Source of the DNA: CAYUIS01 sp964444825 | GTDB taxonomy: Bacteria; Chloroflexota; Anaerolineae; B4-G1 | Direction: 5' to 3' | Assembly: GCA_964444825.1 (NCBI GenBank) | Contig: CAYUIS010000003.1 | Location: 1-64,000 of the forward strand | DNA: 64,000 nt | Shown here: positions 34,446 to 43,134 of the stretch, in pieces | Layout: each line of letters opens with the position of its first letter | Numbering within the stretch: the first letter of the stretch is position 1 | Made by a program: the position numbers and the translations under genes | The notes under the pieces: generated by a model | The model's input: the letters and a program-made list of their open reading frames with translations, nothing else | Databases searched by the model: none | What the model was told of the DNA's origin: nothing

Positions 34446-35530
34446 ACGTGTCAGACCTCGTGCGGGCAGACATCGCCGCAATGGAGCCCTACACACCCAT
34501 CTTTCCGCTCGACGTCGTGGCGGCCCGGCTCGGGCTCGCTCCCGACGACATCATCAAGCTGGACGCGAACGAGAACCCGTACGGCACCTCGCCGGCGGTG
34601 CAGGATGGGCTGGCCAACCTGGGCTATGCACACATCTATCCCGACCCGGAGAGCCGAGCCCTGCGGACAGCGCTCTCTGACTATGTCGACGTCCCAGCCG
34701 ACCTGCTACTGGCAGGAGCGGGCGCCGACGAGCTGATCGACCTGACTATGCGCCTCCTTCTTCAGCCGGGCGACAGGATAATCAACTGTCCGCCCACGTT
34801 CGGCATGTATCCGTTCGACGCGGCGATCAACGGTGGCAAGTCGATCGCCGTTCCGCGCCGCGCCGACTTTTCGCTCGACGTGGAGGGAATTGAACGGGCT
34901 GCTCACCAACACAAGCCCAAACTGATCTTTGTCGCCTCCCCGAACAACCCGGACGGAGGCTGGCTCCTCAACGCCGACCTGGAGCGCCTGCTGGCTCTGC
35001 CGCTCGTCGTCGTGTTGGATGAGGCCTATGTGGAGTTTGCGGGCGCAGAAAACAGCCGTATACAGCAGGTTGCCCAGCGTGACAACCTGGTCGTGCTGCG
35101 CACATTCAGCAAGTGGGCTGGGCTGGCCGGTCTGCGCGTGGGCTATGGGGCCTTTCCCGCGCCACTGATGGACCACCTCTGGAAGATCAAGCAGCCATAC
35201 AACGTCTCGATCGCCGCCTCAACCGCCGCGATTGCCGCGCTCGAAAACCGGACCTGGCTGGACCACCACGTTTGCCTTATCCTGGAGGAGCGGGAGCGAA
35301 TGGTGCGCCTCCTGGGCGATATCCCATTCCTGCGTCCGTATCCCTCCCGATCCAACTTTGTTCTCTGCCAGGTGGTGGGACGGGATGCCCGGCGCCTCAA
35401 GCTAGCGCTGGAACAAGCGGGCATCCTGATCCGGTATTTCGACAAGCCTGGGCTGGACGATCACGTACGCATCAGCGTCGGTAGACCGGATCAGACGGAC
35501 GCACTCATCGCGGCGCTGAAGCGACTATGA
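34442..35530 (+). CDS. hisC: Histidinol-phosphate aminotransferase
   Basis: 362 residues from GTG 34442, overlapping the hisD stop as GTGA. PLP-dependent class I/II aminotransferase: IIKLDANENPYGTSP (substrate/phosphate loop), ASPNNPDGGWL, VVLDEAYVEFAG and FSKWAGLAGLRVGYG with the Schiff-base Lys, plus a C-terminal Arg in HVRISVGRP. Converts imidazole-acetol phosphate and glutamate to histidinol phosphate. Confidence 0.95.
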   Translation: MNVSDLVRADIAAMEPYTPIFPLDVVAARLGLAPDDIIKLDANENPYGTSPAVQDGLANLGYAHIYPDPESRALRTALSDYVDVPADLLLAGAGADELIDLTMRLLLQPGDRIINCPPTFGMYPFDAAINGGKSIAVPRRADFSLDVEGIERAAHQHKPKLIFVASPNNPDGGWLLNADLERLLALPLVVVLDEAYVEFAGAENSRIQQVAQRDNLVVLRTFSKWAGLAGLRVGYGAFPAPLMDHLWKIKQPYNVSIAASTAAIAALENRTWLDHHVCLILEERERMVRLLGDIPFLRPYPSRSNFVLCQVVGRDARRLKLALEQAGILIRYFDKPGLDDHVRISVGRPDQTDALIAALKRL

Positions 35531-35628
35531 CAGAGAGTTGGACGCAGACGAACGCAGAAACACGCTGATCTTTTTCTCTTTGAGAGAGGAGTCCCGTGAA
35601 CTACAAGCACACTAATATTGTGCCCGCC

Positions 35629-35730
35629 AGGGATCGTCAGATCCCGGCCCTGCGCGGCAAGAACGACGCTTCAGACGGGGATCTGACAGCCTGTCCTGAG
35701 TCTGTCGAAGGAATCCCCTTCGAGCAGGGA
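35629..35730. repeat. Dispersed intergenic repeat segment between hisC and hisB
   Basis: Contains GGATCGTCAGATCC (35631-35644), a downstream GACGGGGATCTGAC in the opposite sense, and CCTGAGTCTGTCGAAGG. The same GGATCGTCAGATCCCC core plus CGTCT recurs at 63053-63074. The segment interrupts the his operon with 244 nt of non-coding DNA and can form several short stems. Confidence 0.5.
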
Positions 35731-35774
35731 ACCAGGTGCTCATTTCCGCCGCGATGCACTAGGGAGGTACAAGA

Positions 35775-36368
35775 ATGACCACACGTACTGCTACCATCCA
35801 GCGCTCGACCAAGGAGACGACCATACAGATCGAGCTTGATCTGGATGGATCGGGCCAGCACGAAATCGATACGGGTATCGGCTTTCTCGACCATATGCTG
35901 GCGCACGTGGCCGTTCACGGCCTATTCGGCCTAAAGACGCAGGCAAGCGGCGACCTGGAAGTCGACCCCCATCACACGGTCGAGGACGTGGCCCTGACAC
36001 TCGGCGAGGCATTTGCGCAGGCCCTGGGCGATCGGGCGGGCATCGTTCGCGTGGGATCGGCGACGGTGCCAATGGACGAGTCGTTGGCGTTCGTCGCGGT
36101 GGACCTCTCGGGTCGCCCCTACTGCGTGACCGAGATAGAGTGGACCGGGCCTGCGGTTGGGGGCATACCCGTGACACTTTTCCCGCACTTTTTCGAGTCC
36201 TTTGCCATCACCGCCCGAGCCAACATCCACGCGCGTGTCCCATACGGACGGGATGACCACCACAAAGCCGAGGCACTGTTCAAGGCGCTCGGCCGGGCGC
36301 TGGACGCCGCCACGCGCATCGATCCGCGGCGAGGTGGGCAGATCCCATCAACCAAGGGAGCCCTGTAA
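35775..36368 (+). CDS. hisB: Imidazoleglycerol-phosphate dehydratase
   Basis: 197 residues, GGGAGG before the ATG. Monofunctional form without the phosphatase domain of enterobacterial HisB. Both metal-binding repeats are present: [16 protein letters not shown] and [17 protein letters not shown], and the start [16 protein letters not shown]. Dehydrates imidazoleglycerol phosphate to imidazole-acetol phosphate using manganese. HisH follows 2 nt after the stop. Confidence 0.96.
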   Translation: MTTRTATIQRSTKETTIQIELDLDGSGQHEIDTGIGFLDHMLAHVAVHGLFGLKTQASGDLEVDPHHTVEDVALTLGEAFAQALGDRAGIVRVGSATVPMDESLAFVAVDLSGRPYCVTEIEWTGPAVGGIPVTLFPHFFESFAITARANIHARVPYGRDDHHKAEALFKALGRALDAATRIDPRRGGQIPSTKGAL

Positions 36369-36370
36369 GA

Positions 36371-36988
36371 ATGATCGCCCTCATCGACTATGGCGCTGGA
36401 AACGTTCGCTCGGTACACAAGGCATTGGAAACGGTCGGAGCGAAGGTAGCGTTGGCCAGCGAGCCAGGCCCACTCCTGAGCGCCGACAAGATCGTACTGC
36501 CGGGGGTAGGAGCGTTCGGGGACTGTATCAGCAGCCTGCACCGCGCCGGTCTGGTGGACGCGCTCCTTCAGGCGGTCGAACGAGGCGCACCTCTGCTCGG
36601 CATCTGCGTGGGTATGCAGGTCCTGTTCGAGGAAGGGGAGGAGATGGGACTGCACGCCGGCCTCGGCATCCTGCCCGGGCGCGTGATCCGCTTCCCCGAC
36701 AGCATCGTGTCAGAAGGGCTCAAAATCCCGCACACCGGCTGGAATCAGATAACGCCGAGTGGAACGAGTCCGTTACTCGAGAACCTGGCGGACGGTGCGT
36801 GGGTGTACTTTAACCACGCCTACTACTGCCAGGCCCGTCCAGAACACACCAGCGCCGTCACCGACTATGGCGGTCCATTCCCCTCGGTCGTCGAGCAGGG
36901 GTTGGTCTATGGCATACAGTTTCATCCCGAGAAGAGCCAACAGACCGGCCTGCGCATCCTGCGGAACTTTGTGGAGGGTGTAGAATGA
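36371..36988 (+). CDS. hisH: Imidazole glycerol phosphate synthase, glutaminase subunit
   Basis: 205 residues. Class I glutamine amidotransferase: IALIDYGAGNVRSV at the start, the oxyanion strand and nucleophile LLGICVGMQVLFE (Cys), and the His-Glu pair in QFHPEKSQQTG near the C-terminus. Supplies ammonia to HisF. Four-nucleotide-type overlap with hisA (stop TGA within ATGAGG). Confidence 0.95.
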   Translation: MIALIDYGAGNVRSVHKALETVGAKVALASEPGPLLSADKIVLPGVGAFGDCISSLHRAGLVDALLQAVERGAPLLGICVGMQVLFEEGEEMGLHAGLGILPGRVIRFPDSIVSEGLKIPHTGWNQITPSGTSPLLENLADGAWVYFNHAYYCQARPEHTSAVTDYGGPFPSVVEQGLVYGIQFHPEKSQQTGLRILRNFVEGVE

Positions 36989-37710
36989 GGACCTGGGACA
37001 TTTACCCAGCCATTGACCTGCGCCAGGGGCGGGTCGTGCGGTTAGCTCAAGGCGATCCCAACCGGGAGACCGAGTACGCCGACGACCCGCTGCGCGTGGC
37101 CCGTCGTTGGCAGCAGGCCGGGGCCAAGTGGCTCCACATCGTGAACCTGGATGGCGCCTTTGGCGAGCACAGCCAAGAGAACCAGGATGCACTCATCCGC
37201 ATCTTGACGATGGGTCTCCATGTCCAGCATGGCGGAGGTATGCGCGATCTCGAGGGAATCCAGCGAGCCCTGGAACTGGGCGTAAGCCGTGTGGTGGTTG
37301 GCACGTTAGCTCTGAATGATCCCGCCCAGGTCGAGGCAGCACTTGACGCTTTCGGACCAGAGCGGATCGCCCTGGGCATCGATGCTCGGGATGGAACGGT
37401 GCGCACCCACGGCTGGAAGAAGGACACGCCGGTGGCTGCAATCGAGCTAGGGCAGCAATGGGCGGCCCAGGGTGTGCGGTGGGCGGTTTTCACTGACGTC
37501 GCCCGAGATGGGGTACGCACGGGCCTCAATCTGGAGGCCACAGTAGAACTGGCCCAGGCTACGGGCCTACAGACTATTGCATCCGGCGGCGTGGCCAGCC
37601 TGGAGGACGTGCAACAGGCGTACGATGCCGGCCTGAACGGCGTCATTATCGGGCGGACCCTGTACGAGGGAGAGATCCTGTTAGAAGACGCATTGCGTGT
37701 GTGCAGTTGA
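36985..37710 (+). CDS. hisA: Phosphoribosylformimino-AICAR ribotide isomerase
   Basis: 241 residues. TIM barrel of the HisA/HisF family: IYPAIDLRQGRVVRL with the catalytic Asp, VQHGGGMRDLEGIQRAL, VFTDVARDGVRTG with the second Asp, and the phosphate-binding IASGGVASLEDV and GVIIGRTLYEGEI. ATG overlaps the hisH stop. Converts ProFAR to PRFAR, substrate of HisF/HisH. Confidence 0.95.
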   Translation: MRTWDIYPAIDLRQGRVVRLAQGDPNRETEYADDPLRVARRWQQAGAKWLHIVNLDGAFGEHSQENQDALIRILTMGLHVQHGGGMRDLEGIQRALELGVSRVVVGTLALNDPAQVEAALDAFGPERIALGIDARDGTVRTHGWKKDTPVAAIELGQQWAAQGVRWAVFTDVARDGVRTGLNLEATVELAQATGLQTIASGGVASLEDVQQAYDAGLNGVIIGRTLYEGEILLEDALRVCS

Positions 37711-37755
37711 TCCGTTTTCCACCGGCTACGCCGGGGATCGAAGGAGAATTCTTGG

Positions 37756-38208
37756 ATGACACAACAACGGTACCCTGAACCAACCGTGGGCGCATTGATC
37801 GTTAACCAACAGAACAGAGCCCTGTTCGTCAAGTCAAACAAGTGGAGAGATATGTACGCCATACCCGGCGGGCACATCGAGTTGGGCGAGACGATGGAGG
37901 AGGCTCTGAGAAGGGAGATCAAGGAGGAGACTGGACTTACTATCCACAGCATCGAGTTCGCCTCGTTGCAAGAGTTTGTCTTTGACGAGGCGTTTCACGA
38001 ACAGAGACACTTCGTCTTTATCGATTTTGTCTGCAAGACGGATGCAGGCGAGGACACAGTCGTGCTGAACGAAGAAGGCCAGGACTATACCTGGGCCTCT
38101 CTTGACGAAGCACTTGGGCTCCCACTGGAGCCCTACACGAGACGGCTGATCCAGAATCTGGAGCGGACCGGGACAGCCCCAGACAGGCTTATCACTGGAA
38201 AATCATAA
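37756..38208 (+). CDS. NUDIX hydrolase
   Basis: 150 residues, AAGGAG 9 nt upstream. The Nudix box is complete: GGHIELGETMEEALRREIKEETGL, matching G-x5-E-x7-REUxEExGU. VGALIVNQQNRALFVKSNKW precedes it and a WASLDEALGL segment follows. Hydrolyses a nucleoside diphosphate derivative; substrate unknown. Its place between hisA and hisF is unusual; a housecleaning role on nucleotide intermediates such as phosphoribosyl-ATP is speculative, as hisE already encodes that pyrophosphatase. Confidence 0.88.
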   Translation: MTQQRYPEPTVGALIVNQQNRALFVKSNKWRDMYAIPGGHIELGETMEEALRREIKEETGLTIHSIEFASLQEFVFDEAFHEQRHFVFIDFVCKTDAGEDTVVLNEEGQDYTWASLDEALGLPLEPYTRRLIQNLERTGTAPDRLITGKS

Positions 38209-38235
38209 CGCAAACATAGGAGGTCTGAACACATC

Positions 38236-38679
38236 ATGGGAAACATCGAAGAAGCATCGTCGAACTTTGAAGCAGGTTTTAGTTGCTCCCAATCGATCGT
38301 CGCGGCCTATGGACCGGACATGGGTCTGGAGCGCATGCTAGCCCTGAGGGTCGCAGCCGGTTTGGGTGGTGGGCTGGCTAGCTCAGGGCAGACGTGCGGC
38401 GCGGTGAGTGGCGCGCTTGTCGTCATCGGCCTCAAGTACGGCAGGATAGAGGCAGATGACGAAGAGGCAAAGGAAAAGACCTACCAGCTTGGAGGAGAAT
38501 TCCTAGAGAGGTTCGGATCCCACGCCGGATCAACCGTCTGTAGAGAGTTGCTCGGGTACGACGTCAGCGATCCTGAGCAGAAACAACTGGCCAAGGAAAA
38601 GGGGCTCTTCACCTCGGTCTGCCCCAGGCTCGTTCGGGACGCGGCCGAGATTCTGGAGCAAATCCTGCAGGAGGAATAG
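38236..38679 (+). CDS. C_GCAxxG_C_C family redox protein
   Basis: 147 residues. Conserved Cys pattern of the family: [17 protein letters not shown] (the GCAxxG-like core), STVCRELLG and SVCPRLV. This family has spaced cysteines suggestive of a redox or metal role and is often seen in anaerobes, but its biochemistry is unsettled. It sits between the NUDIX gene and hisF, 3 nt before hisF, so it is part of the his transcript. A second member is encoded at 61090. Confidence 0.85.
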   Translation: MGNIEEASSNFEAGFSCSQSIVAAYGPDMGLERMLALRVAAGLGGGLASSGQTCGAVSGALVVIGLKYGRIEADDEEAKEKTYQLGGEFLERFGSHAGSTVCRELLGYDVSDPEQKQLAKEKGLFTSVCPRLVRDAAEILEQILQEE

Positions 38680-38682
38680 ACC

Positions 38683-39462
38683 GTGTTAGCTAAACGAATC
38701 ATTCCCTGTTTGGACGTCAAGGAAGGGCGCGTCGTCAAGGGCGTCAACTTTGTGAACCTGCGCGACGCGGGCGACCCGGTGGAGAACGCCCGGCTATACA
38801 ATACCGAGGGCGCGGACGAGCTGGTCTTTTTAGACATCTCGGCCACGCCGGAGGGTAAAGCGACCACGGTGGACATGGTGCGCCAGGTCGCCGTCGAGGT
38901 CTTTATGCCGTTCACTGTGGGCGGGGGCGTGCGCACCGTCGAGGATGCGCGCGCGCTCCTGCTGGCTGGCGCCGACAAGGTGAGCATAAACACCGCCGCC
39001 GTGCGACATCCGCACATCTTGACAAGGGCCGCGGAGCGCTTTGGCAGCCAGTGCATCGTAATAGCCGTTGACGCCAAGCGGGTATCCCACGATCCACCCC
39101 GTTGGGAGGTCTATGTCAATGGGGGACGCACGCCCACGGGGCAGGATGCAGTAGAATGGACGGTGCGGGCGGTCGAAATGGGAGCCGGCGAGGTGCTTCT
39201 GACCAGTATGGATGCGGACGGCACGCTGGCCGGCTACGACCTGGCGTTGACCCGTACCGTAGCGGAGGCAGTACCGGTGCCCGTCATCGCCAGCGGAGGG
39301 GCGGGCAATCTGGACCATTTTGCCCAGGCCCTCACCGAGGGCAAGGCGGACGCGGCGCTGGCGGCGTCCCTGTTCCACGACCGGGTGATGAGCATTGGCG
39401 AGGTCAAAGCGTACCTGGCCGCCAGGTCCGTTCCAGTGCGTCCCACCGAATCAGCGGAATAA
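38683..39462 (+). CDS. hisF: Imidazole glycerol phosphate synthase, cyclase subunit
   Basis: 259 residues from GTG 38683, with GGAGG about 8 nt upstream. TIM barrel with [17 protein letters not shown] (catalytic Asp), [21 protein letters not shown] and [15 protein letters not shown] (second Asp), and [17 protein letters not shown] for phosphate binding. Uses ammonia from HisH to make imidazoleglycerol phosphate and AICAR; the latter is the substrate of PurH encoded three genes downstream. Confidence 0.96.
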   Translation: MLAKRIIPCLDVKEGRVVKGVNFVNLRDAGDPVENARLYNTEGADELVFLDISATPEGKATTVDMVRQVAVEVFMPFTVGGGVRTVEDARALLLAGADKVSINTAAVRHPHILTRAAERFGSQCIVIAVDAKRVSHDPPRWEVYVNGGRTPTGQDAVEWTVRAVEMGAGEVLLTSMDADGTLAGYDLALTRTVAEAVPVPVIASGGAGNLDHFAQALTEGKADAALAASLFHDRVMSIGEVKAYLAARSVPVRPTESAE

Positions 39463-39475
39463 CGAGTCAGACCAA

Positions 39476-39832
39476 ATGAGCAAATCAGACAACCGCACGG
39501 TCAGTGAATCAGCAGGTGAGAGAATCCAGGTGCAGTTTGACCAACGAGGGCTGGTTCCAGCAGTAGTCCAGGATGCCAACACCGGTGAGGTACTCATGGT
39601 CGCCTGGATGAACGAGGAGGCACTGGAACGCACCTGTGAGACAGGACAGGCCCACTTTTGGAGCCGCAGCCGGCAGGAGTTGTGGCACAAGGGGGCTACG
39701 TCGGGTAACTTTATGAACATACGCGAGATCTGGGTGGACTGTGACGCTGACACGGTGCTGCTCAGAGTGGACCCTGCCGGCCCTGCCTGCCACACCGGTC
39801 GCCAAAGCTGTTTCTACCGGAGGTGGAAATGA
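39476..39832 (+). CDS. hisI: Phosphoribosyl-AMP cyclohydrolase
   Basis: 118 residues from ATG 39476, 13 nt after hisF; an upstream in-frame ATG lies inside hisF and is rejected. The metal-binding motifs [14 protein letters not shown] and [11 protein letters not shown] are intact, together with the [19 protein letters not shown] segment that contacts the substrate. Opens the adenine ring of phosphoribosyl-AMP. In many bacteria fused to HisE; here the two are separate and overlap as ATGA. Confidence 0.95.
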   Translation: MSKSDNRTVSESAGERIQVQFDQRGLVPAVVQDANTGEVLMVAWMNEEALERTCETGQAHFWSRSRQELWHKGATSGNFMNIREIWVDCDADTVLLRVDPAGPACHTGRQSCFYRRWK

Positions 39833-40113
39833 AGAACAACGTGCTGGACGAGCTGTTTGCGACTATCATTGATCGGCAAGCATACCCACGGCCCGGCTCA
39901 TACACAGCCAGGCTGCTGGAGGCTGGCGAAGACGAGATCCTGAAAAAGGTAGGTGAGGAGGCGATGGAGGTGATCCTGGCCGCCAAGGGGCAGGGAGACG
40001 AACGAGTTGTCTCTGAGATCGCCGATCTGTTCTACCACCTGCTGGTATTGCTGGCGGCACGAGGTCTCACATTGGACCAAGTCGAGGCCGAGTTAAAACG
40101 GAGGCGAAGATAA
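39829..40113 (+). CDS. hisE: Phosphoribosyl-ATP pyrophosphatase
   Basis: 94 residues from ATG 39829 (GGAGGTGG upstream), overlapping the hisI stop. All-alpha MazG-like fold: [34 protein letters not shown] and [18 protein letters not shown] carry the metal-binding Glu and Asp residues. Second step of histidine synthesis. Confidence 0.94.
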   Translation: MKNNVLDELFATIIDRQAYPRPGSYTARLLEAGEDEILKKVGEEAMEVILAAKGQGDERVVSEIADLFYHLLVLLAARGLTLDQVEAELKRRRR

Positions 40114-40115
40114 AA

Positions 40116-41639
40116 ATGACGATCAAAAGAAGTCTATTCAGTGTGTATGACAAGACCGGGCTGGTGGACCTGGCACGCCCACTGGCCAAGCGGGGGGTCG
40201 AGATCGTCGCTAGCGGCGGCACTGCCCGCGCTCTGCTCCAGGCTGGCCTGAATGTGCAATCTGTCAGCGACGTGACTGGCTCTCCCGAGATCCTGGGAGG
40301 GCGGGTAAAGACGCTCCATCCCGCCATCCACGGCGGCATCCTCTCCCGCCGCATCCCGGCCGACCGAGAGGAACTGGAGGGCCAGGGCTGGGATGAGGTC
40401 GACCTGGTCGTAGTCAACCTCTATCCCTTTGAGGAGACGGCGGCCGATCCAAGCGCCTCGCTGGAGACCGTCATCGAACAGATCGACATCGGCGGCGTAG
40501 CGTTACTGCGAGCGTCGGCCAAGAATTATGCCCACGTGACCACGGTGTGCGACCCTGCGGATTATGAGCTTGTCCTCGCAGAGATCAACAGGCACGGGCA
40601 GGTGTCCCTGGAGATCCGACGGCAGTTGGCGGTCAAGGTGTTTGCCCACACCGCCGCCTACGACACCGCTATCTGGCGTTATCTGGGCAGGGACGCGGAT
40701 GAACCGGCGGGGTTCCCTGAGCAACTGACGATGGGCCTCAACAAGCTGAACGACCTGAGATACGGTGAGAACCCGCATCAGCGGGCCGCATTGTACGCCC
40801 CCCCTGGTGTGACCGGTCCGCTGGGTGGACGGTTACTGCAGGGGAAAGCCCTCTCTTACAACAACTTGCTCGATCTGGACGCCGCGTGGCGGGCCTGTGC
40901 TGCCTTTGAAGGCCCCACCATCGCCATCATCAAGCACCTGAGCCCCTGCGGTCTCGCATCGGCCGACAGGCTGGCAGAGGCGTTCCCGCTGGCGCTGGCA
41001 GGAGACCCGGTCTCAGCCTTTGGGAGCGTCATTGCTGCCAATCGAATCGTCGACTTGGACACGGTCCGCGCGCTGGGCGATCTGTACATCGAGGCCATCG
41101 CAGCGCCCGCCTTCACCGCGGAGGCGCAGCAGGCCCTTGAAGCGCGCAAAGGATGCCGGTTGGTCGCGATAGGCCAATCAGAACCGGATCAATTGGAGAT
41201 GCGGAGCATTCAGGGTGGGTTTTTGCTCCAGGACCCCGATCCGGGCGACCAGGCTGAGTGGCAGGCGGTCACCCAACGCGCTCCTACCCCCGCGGAGAAA
41301 AGAAGCCTGAGATTTGCCTGGCGGGCGGTCGCCCACGTCAAGTCGAACGGCATCCTGGTGGCCCAGGGCGAGGCTGCGGTCGGCATCGGCGGCGGACTGC
41401 CCAGCCGGGTGGACGCCGTCCGGCTGGCATTGGCCAAGGCGGGCGAACGGGCCCAAGGAGCGGTCCTCGCCTCCGATGCCTTTTTTCCATTCCCCGACGG
41501 CGTCGAGATAGCGGCCAGCCAAGGGGTAACGGCCATCGTCCAACCTGGAGGCTCAGTGCGCGATCAACAGGTCATCGAAACCGCCGATCGATCGGGACTG
41601 GCGATGTGCTTTACCGGCGTGCGCCACTTTCGGCACTGA
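40116..41639 (+). CDS. purH: Bifunctional AICAR transformylase/IMP cyclohydrolase
   Basis: 507 residues, full length. N-terminal MGS-like IMP cyclohydrolase domain (SLFSVYDKTGLVDLARPL, ASGGTARALLQAG, GGRVKTLHPAIHGGIL) and C-terminal transformylase domain (RYGENPHQRAALY, the catalytic KHLSPCGLA, and PFPDGVEIAASQGVTAIVQPGGS). Completes purine synthesis from AICAR, which HisF/HisH also release, so ending the his operon with purH recycles that by-product. Starts 2 nt after hisE. Confidence 0.96.
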   Translation: MTIKRSLFSVYDKTGLVDLARPLAKRGVEIVASGGTARALLQAGLNVQSVSDVTGSPEILGGRVKTLHPAIHGGILSRRIPADREELEGQGWDEVDLVVVNLYPFEETAADPSASLETVIEQIDIGGVALLRASAKNYAHVTTVCDPADYELVLAEINRHGQVSLEIRRQLAVKVFAHTAAYDTAIWRYLGRDADEPAGFPEQLTMGLNKLNDLRYGENPHQRAALYAPPGVTGPLGGRLLQGKALSYNNLLDLDAAWRACAAFEGPTIAIIKHLSPCGLASADRLAEAFPLALAGDPVSAFGSVIAANRIVDLDTVRALGDLYIEAIAAPAFTAEAQQALEARKGCRLVAIGQSEPDQLEMRSIQGGFLLQDPDPGDQAEWQAVTQRAPTPAEKRSLRFAWRAVAHVKSNGILVAQGEAAVGIGGGLPSRVDAVRLALAKAGERAQGAVLASDAFFPFPDGVEIAASQGVTAIVQPGGSVRDQQVIETADRSGLAMCFTGVRHFRH

Positions 41640-41668
41640 AACCGGAGCTAGCGCCCTTTTTGCTGACC

Positions 41669-41701
41669 AGATTGGTCCAATCTTTAAGATTGGACCAATC
41701 T
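41669..41701. terminator. Hairpin at the end of the histidine/purH operon
   Basis: AGATTGGTCCAATC-TTTAA-GATTGGACCAATCT is a perfect 14-bp inverted repeat with a 5-nt loop. Each arm is itself a near palindrome (GATTGG-N-CCAATC). The following sequence is only moderately T-rich (TCTGGTTTCTCTTT), so it may be a terminator, a pair of operator sites for the sigma-factor gene downstream, or both. Confidence 0.6.
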
Positions 41702-41787
41702 CTGGTTTCTCTTTGCGACCGAATATGCAACCCTATTCAATCGTTATACGTATATAGATTGCTAGAGCCTGGAGAGATTCAGGTAAT

Positions 41788-42405
41788 GTGGAGCACGAGT
41801 TGACTACGGAAACTGAGTGGATCCAACAAGCCCGTGGAGGCGACCAGGCCGCCTTTGGTCGCCTGGTTATGGCCTATCAGACGCCCGTTTACAACCTGAC
41901 TTACCGAATGCTGGGCAACGCGGGGGAAGCTGAGGATGCGGCGCAGGAGGCATTTCTGCGGGCGTATACACGCCTGCACAGTTACGATCCAGACCGGCCA
42001 TTCCGGTCGTGGATGCTGTCTATTGCCTCCCACTACTGCATCGACCAGCTTCGCAAGCGGCGGTTCACGTGGCTATCGTTTGAGGACGAGATAGCGGCGC
42101 CGAACGGCTCGACGAGCAACGCAGCCACCATCGCCGAAGCACACCTGACCAGCGGGAATCCTAATCCGGAGGCGGTCGTAGCGGAGAAAGAGAAACAGGG
42201 ACATGTACAGGAAATGCTAGGATCGCTTTCGCCCACTGATCGGGCGGCAATCACGCTTCGCTACTGGTACGACTATTCCTACGAAGAGGTCGCTGACTCG
42301 CTGGGCCTGACGGTGAGTGCTGTCAAATCGCGGCTCCACCGCGCCCGGCGCGGTCTGGCAACCATGGTGGAACAGGATGGAGACTATGGACTGCAAACGT
42401 GCTAG
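41788..42405 (+). CDS. ECF-type RNA polymerase sigma factor
   Basis: 205 residues from GTG 41788. Sigma2 region: ARGGDQAAFGRLVMAYQTPVYNLTYRML, EAEDAAQEAFLRAYTRL and FRSWMLSIASHYCIDQLRKRR; sigma4 region: LSPTDRAAITLRYWYDYSYEEV and LTVSAVKSRLHRARRGL. The linker between the two is long. The anti-sigma gene overlaps its end by 20 nt. Targets are unknown, but the two envelope protein genes downstream are candidates. Confidence 0.93.
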   Translation: MEHELTTETEWIQQARGGDQAAFGRLVMAYQTPVYNLTYRMLGNAGEAEDAAQEAFLRAYTRLHSYDPDRPFRSWMLSIASHYCIDQLRKRRFTWLSFEDEIAAPNGSTSNAATIAEAHLTSGNPNPEAVVAEKEKQGHVQEMLGSLSPTDRAAITLRYWYDYSYEEVADSLGLTVSAVKSRLHRARRGLATMVEQDGDYGLQTC

Positions 42406-42919
42406 TAGAATGATGTCGCTGCGCCTGGATGGCAACCTGGATGGCGCCGAGATGACTCGCCTGGATGAACACCTGGGGGAGTGCAGCGCCTGTTTGGTCG
42501 AGTGGCACAGAATGCAGGCCATCGACAGCCTGCTGAGGGCTACTCCTATGGTCCATCCGCCGCTCAGGTTGCGGGTGCAGGTTATGGCCCGTTTGAGCCG
42601 GCGAGATCAGGCACGCCGGGCGATCATCGGCGGCACAGCACTGACGCTGGGGACGGTCACGCTGGCGCTGCTGACCCTGGCGCCAGCCCTGATCGGGCTG
42701 CTGAATGGACTGGGTATCGCACCCGCTCTGATCAGCGGCGGACCAGAGACGCTCAGCCAGTTGCTGCTCTTTGGCAGCACGATGGGCCGGGCAGTGTTGG
42801 TATTGATAGAAGCGCTCGCCCTTCCATTGGCAGCGCTGATTATGTGTAGCCTGTTGATGGCGCTGGCCGTCAACAGCCTGTGGATTCGTATGGTACGCCG
42901 AATGCGGGTCCGATCATAG
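42386..42919 (+). CDS. Anti-sigma factor with zinc-finger domain
   Basis: 177 residues from ATG 42386, overlapping the sigma gene; GGAG precedes it. The N-terminus has a ZAS-type motif, with MDCKRASRMM and then HLGECSACLVEWH (HxxxCxxC), which binds ECF sigma factors and zinc. Two or three hydrophobic segments follow (about 80-110 and 130-165), placing the protein in the cytoplasmic membrane with the ZAS domain inside. Probably holds the partner sigma factor inactive until an envelope or redox signal. Confidence 0.85.
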   Translation: MDCKRASRMMSLRLDGNLDGAEMTRLDEHLGECSACLVEWHRMQAIDSLLRATPMVHPPLRLRVQVMARLSRRDQARRAIIGGTALTLGTVTLALLTLAPALIGLLNGLGIAPALISGGPETLSQLLLFGSTMGRAVLVLIEALALPLAALIMCSLLMALAVNSLWIRMVRRMRVRS

Positions 42920-42950
42920 TAGTACCTCGTCAAGGTAAAGATGATGGCCC

Positions 42951-43053
42951 GTCATTCTGAGCAGCTTGTCCTGAGCCTGGCGAAGGATAGCGAAGAATCT
43001 CTTGTCGAACAGAGAATCCCCACGCCGAGATTCCTCGCTCTGCTCGGAATGAC
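42951..43053. repeat. Palindromic intergenic repeat (GTCATTCTGAGC type)
   Basis: GTCATTCTGAGCAG at the left and CTGCTCGGAATGAC at the right are inverted with one mismatch; between them GAAGAATCTC and GAGATTCCTC are also inverted. This is the widespread GTCATTC-CGAAGAATC type of intergenic repeat found in many bacterial genomes, forming one large stem-loop. It separates the anti-sigma gene from the lipoprotein gene. Confidence 0.75.
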
Positions 43054-43134
43054 CAGCGAAAACTTGACTAGGTCATAGTGTGCAAGAACGATAAAGACCG
43101 GTGGCCGGGCTTGCGGCTACCAAAGGAGTAGAAA

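Noticed and set aside
35596..35778. ORF of 60 codons between hisC and hisB
   Set aside because: It runs through the dispersed repeat segment and has no homology or sensible composition; its overlap with the hisB start is probably chance.
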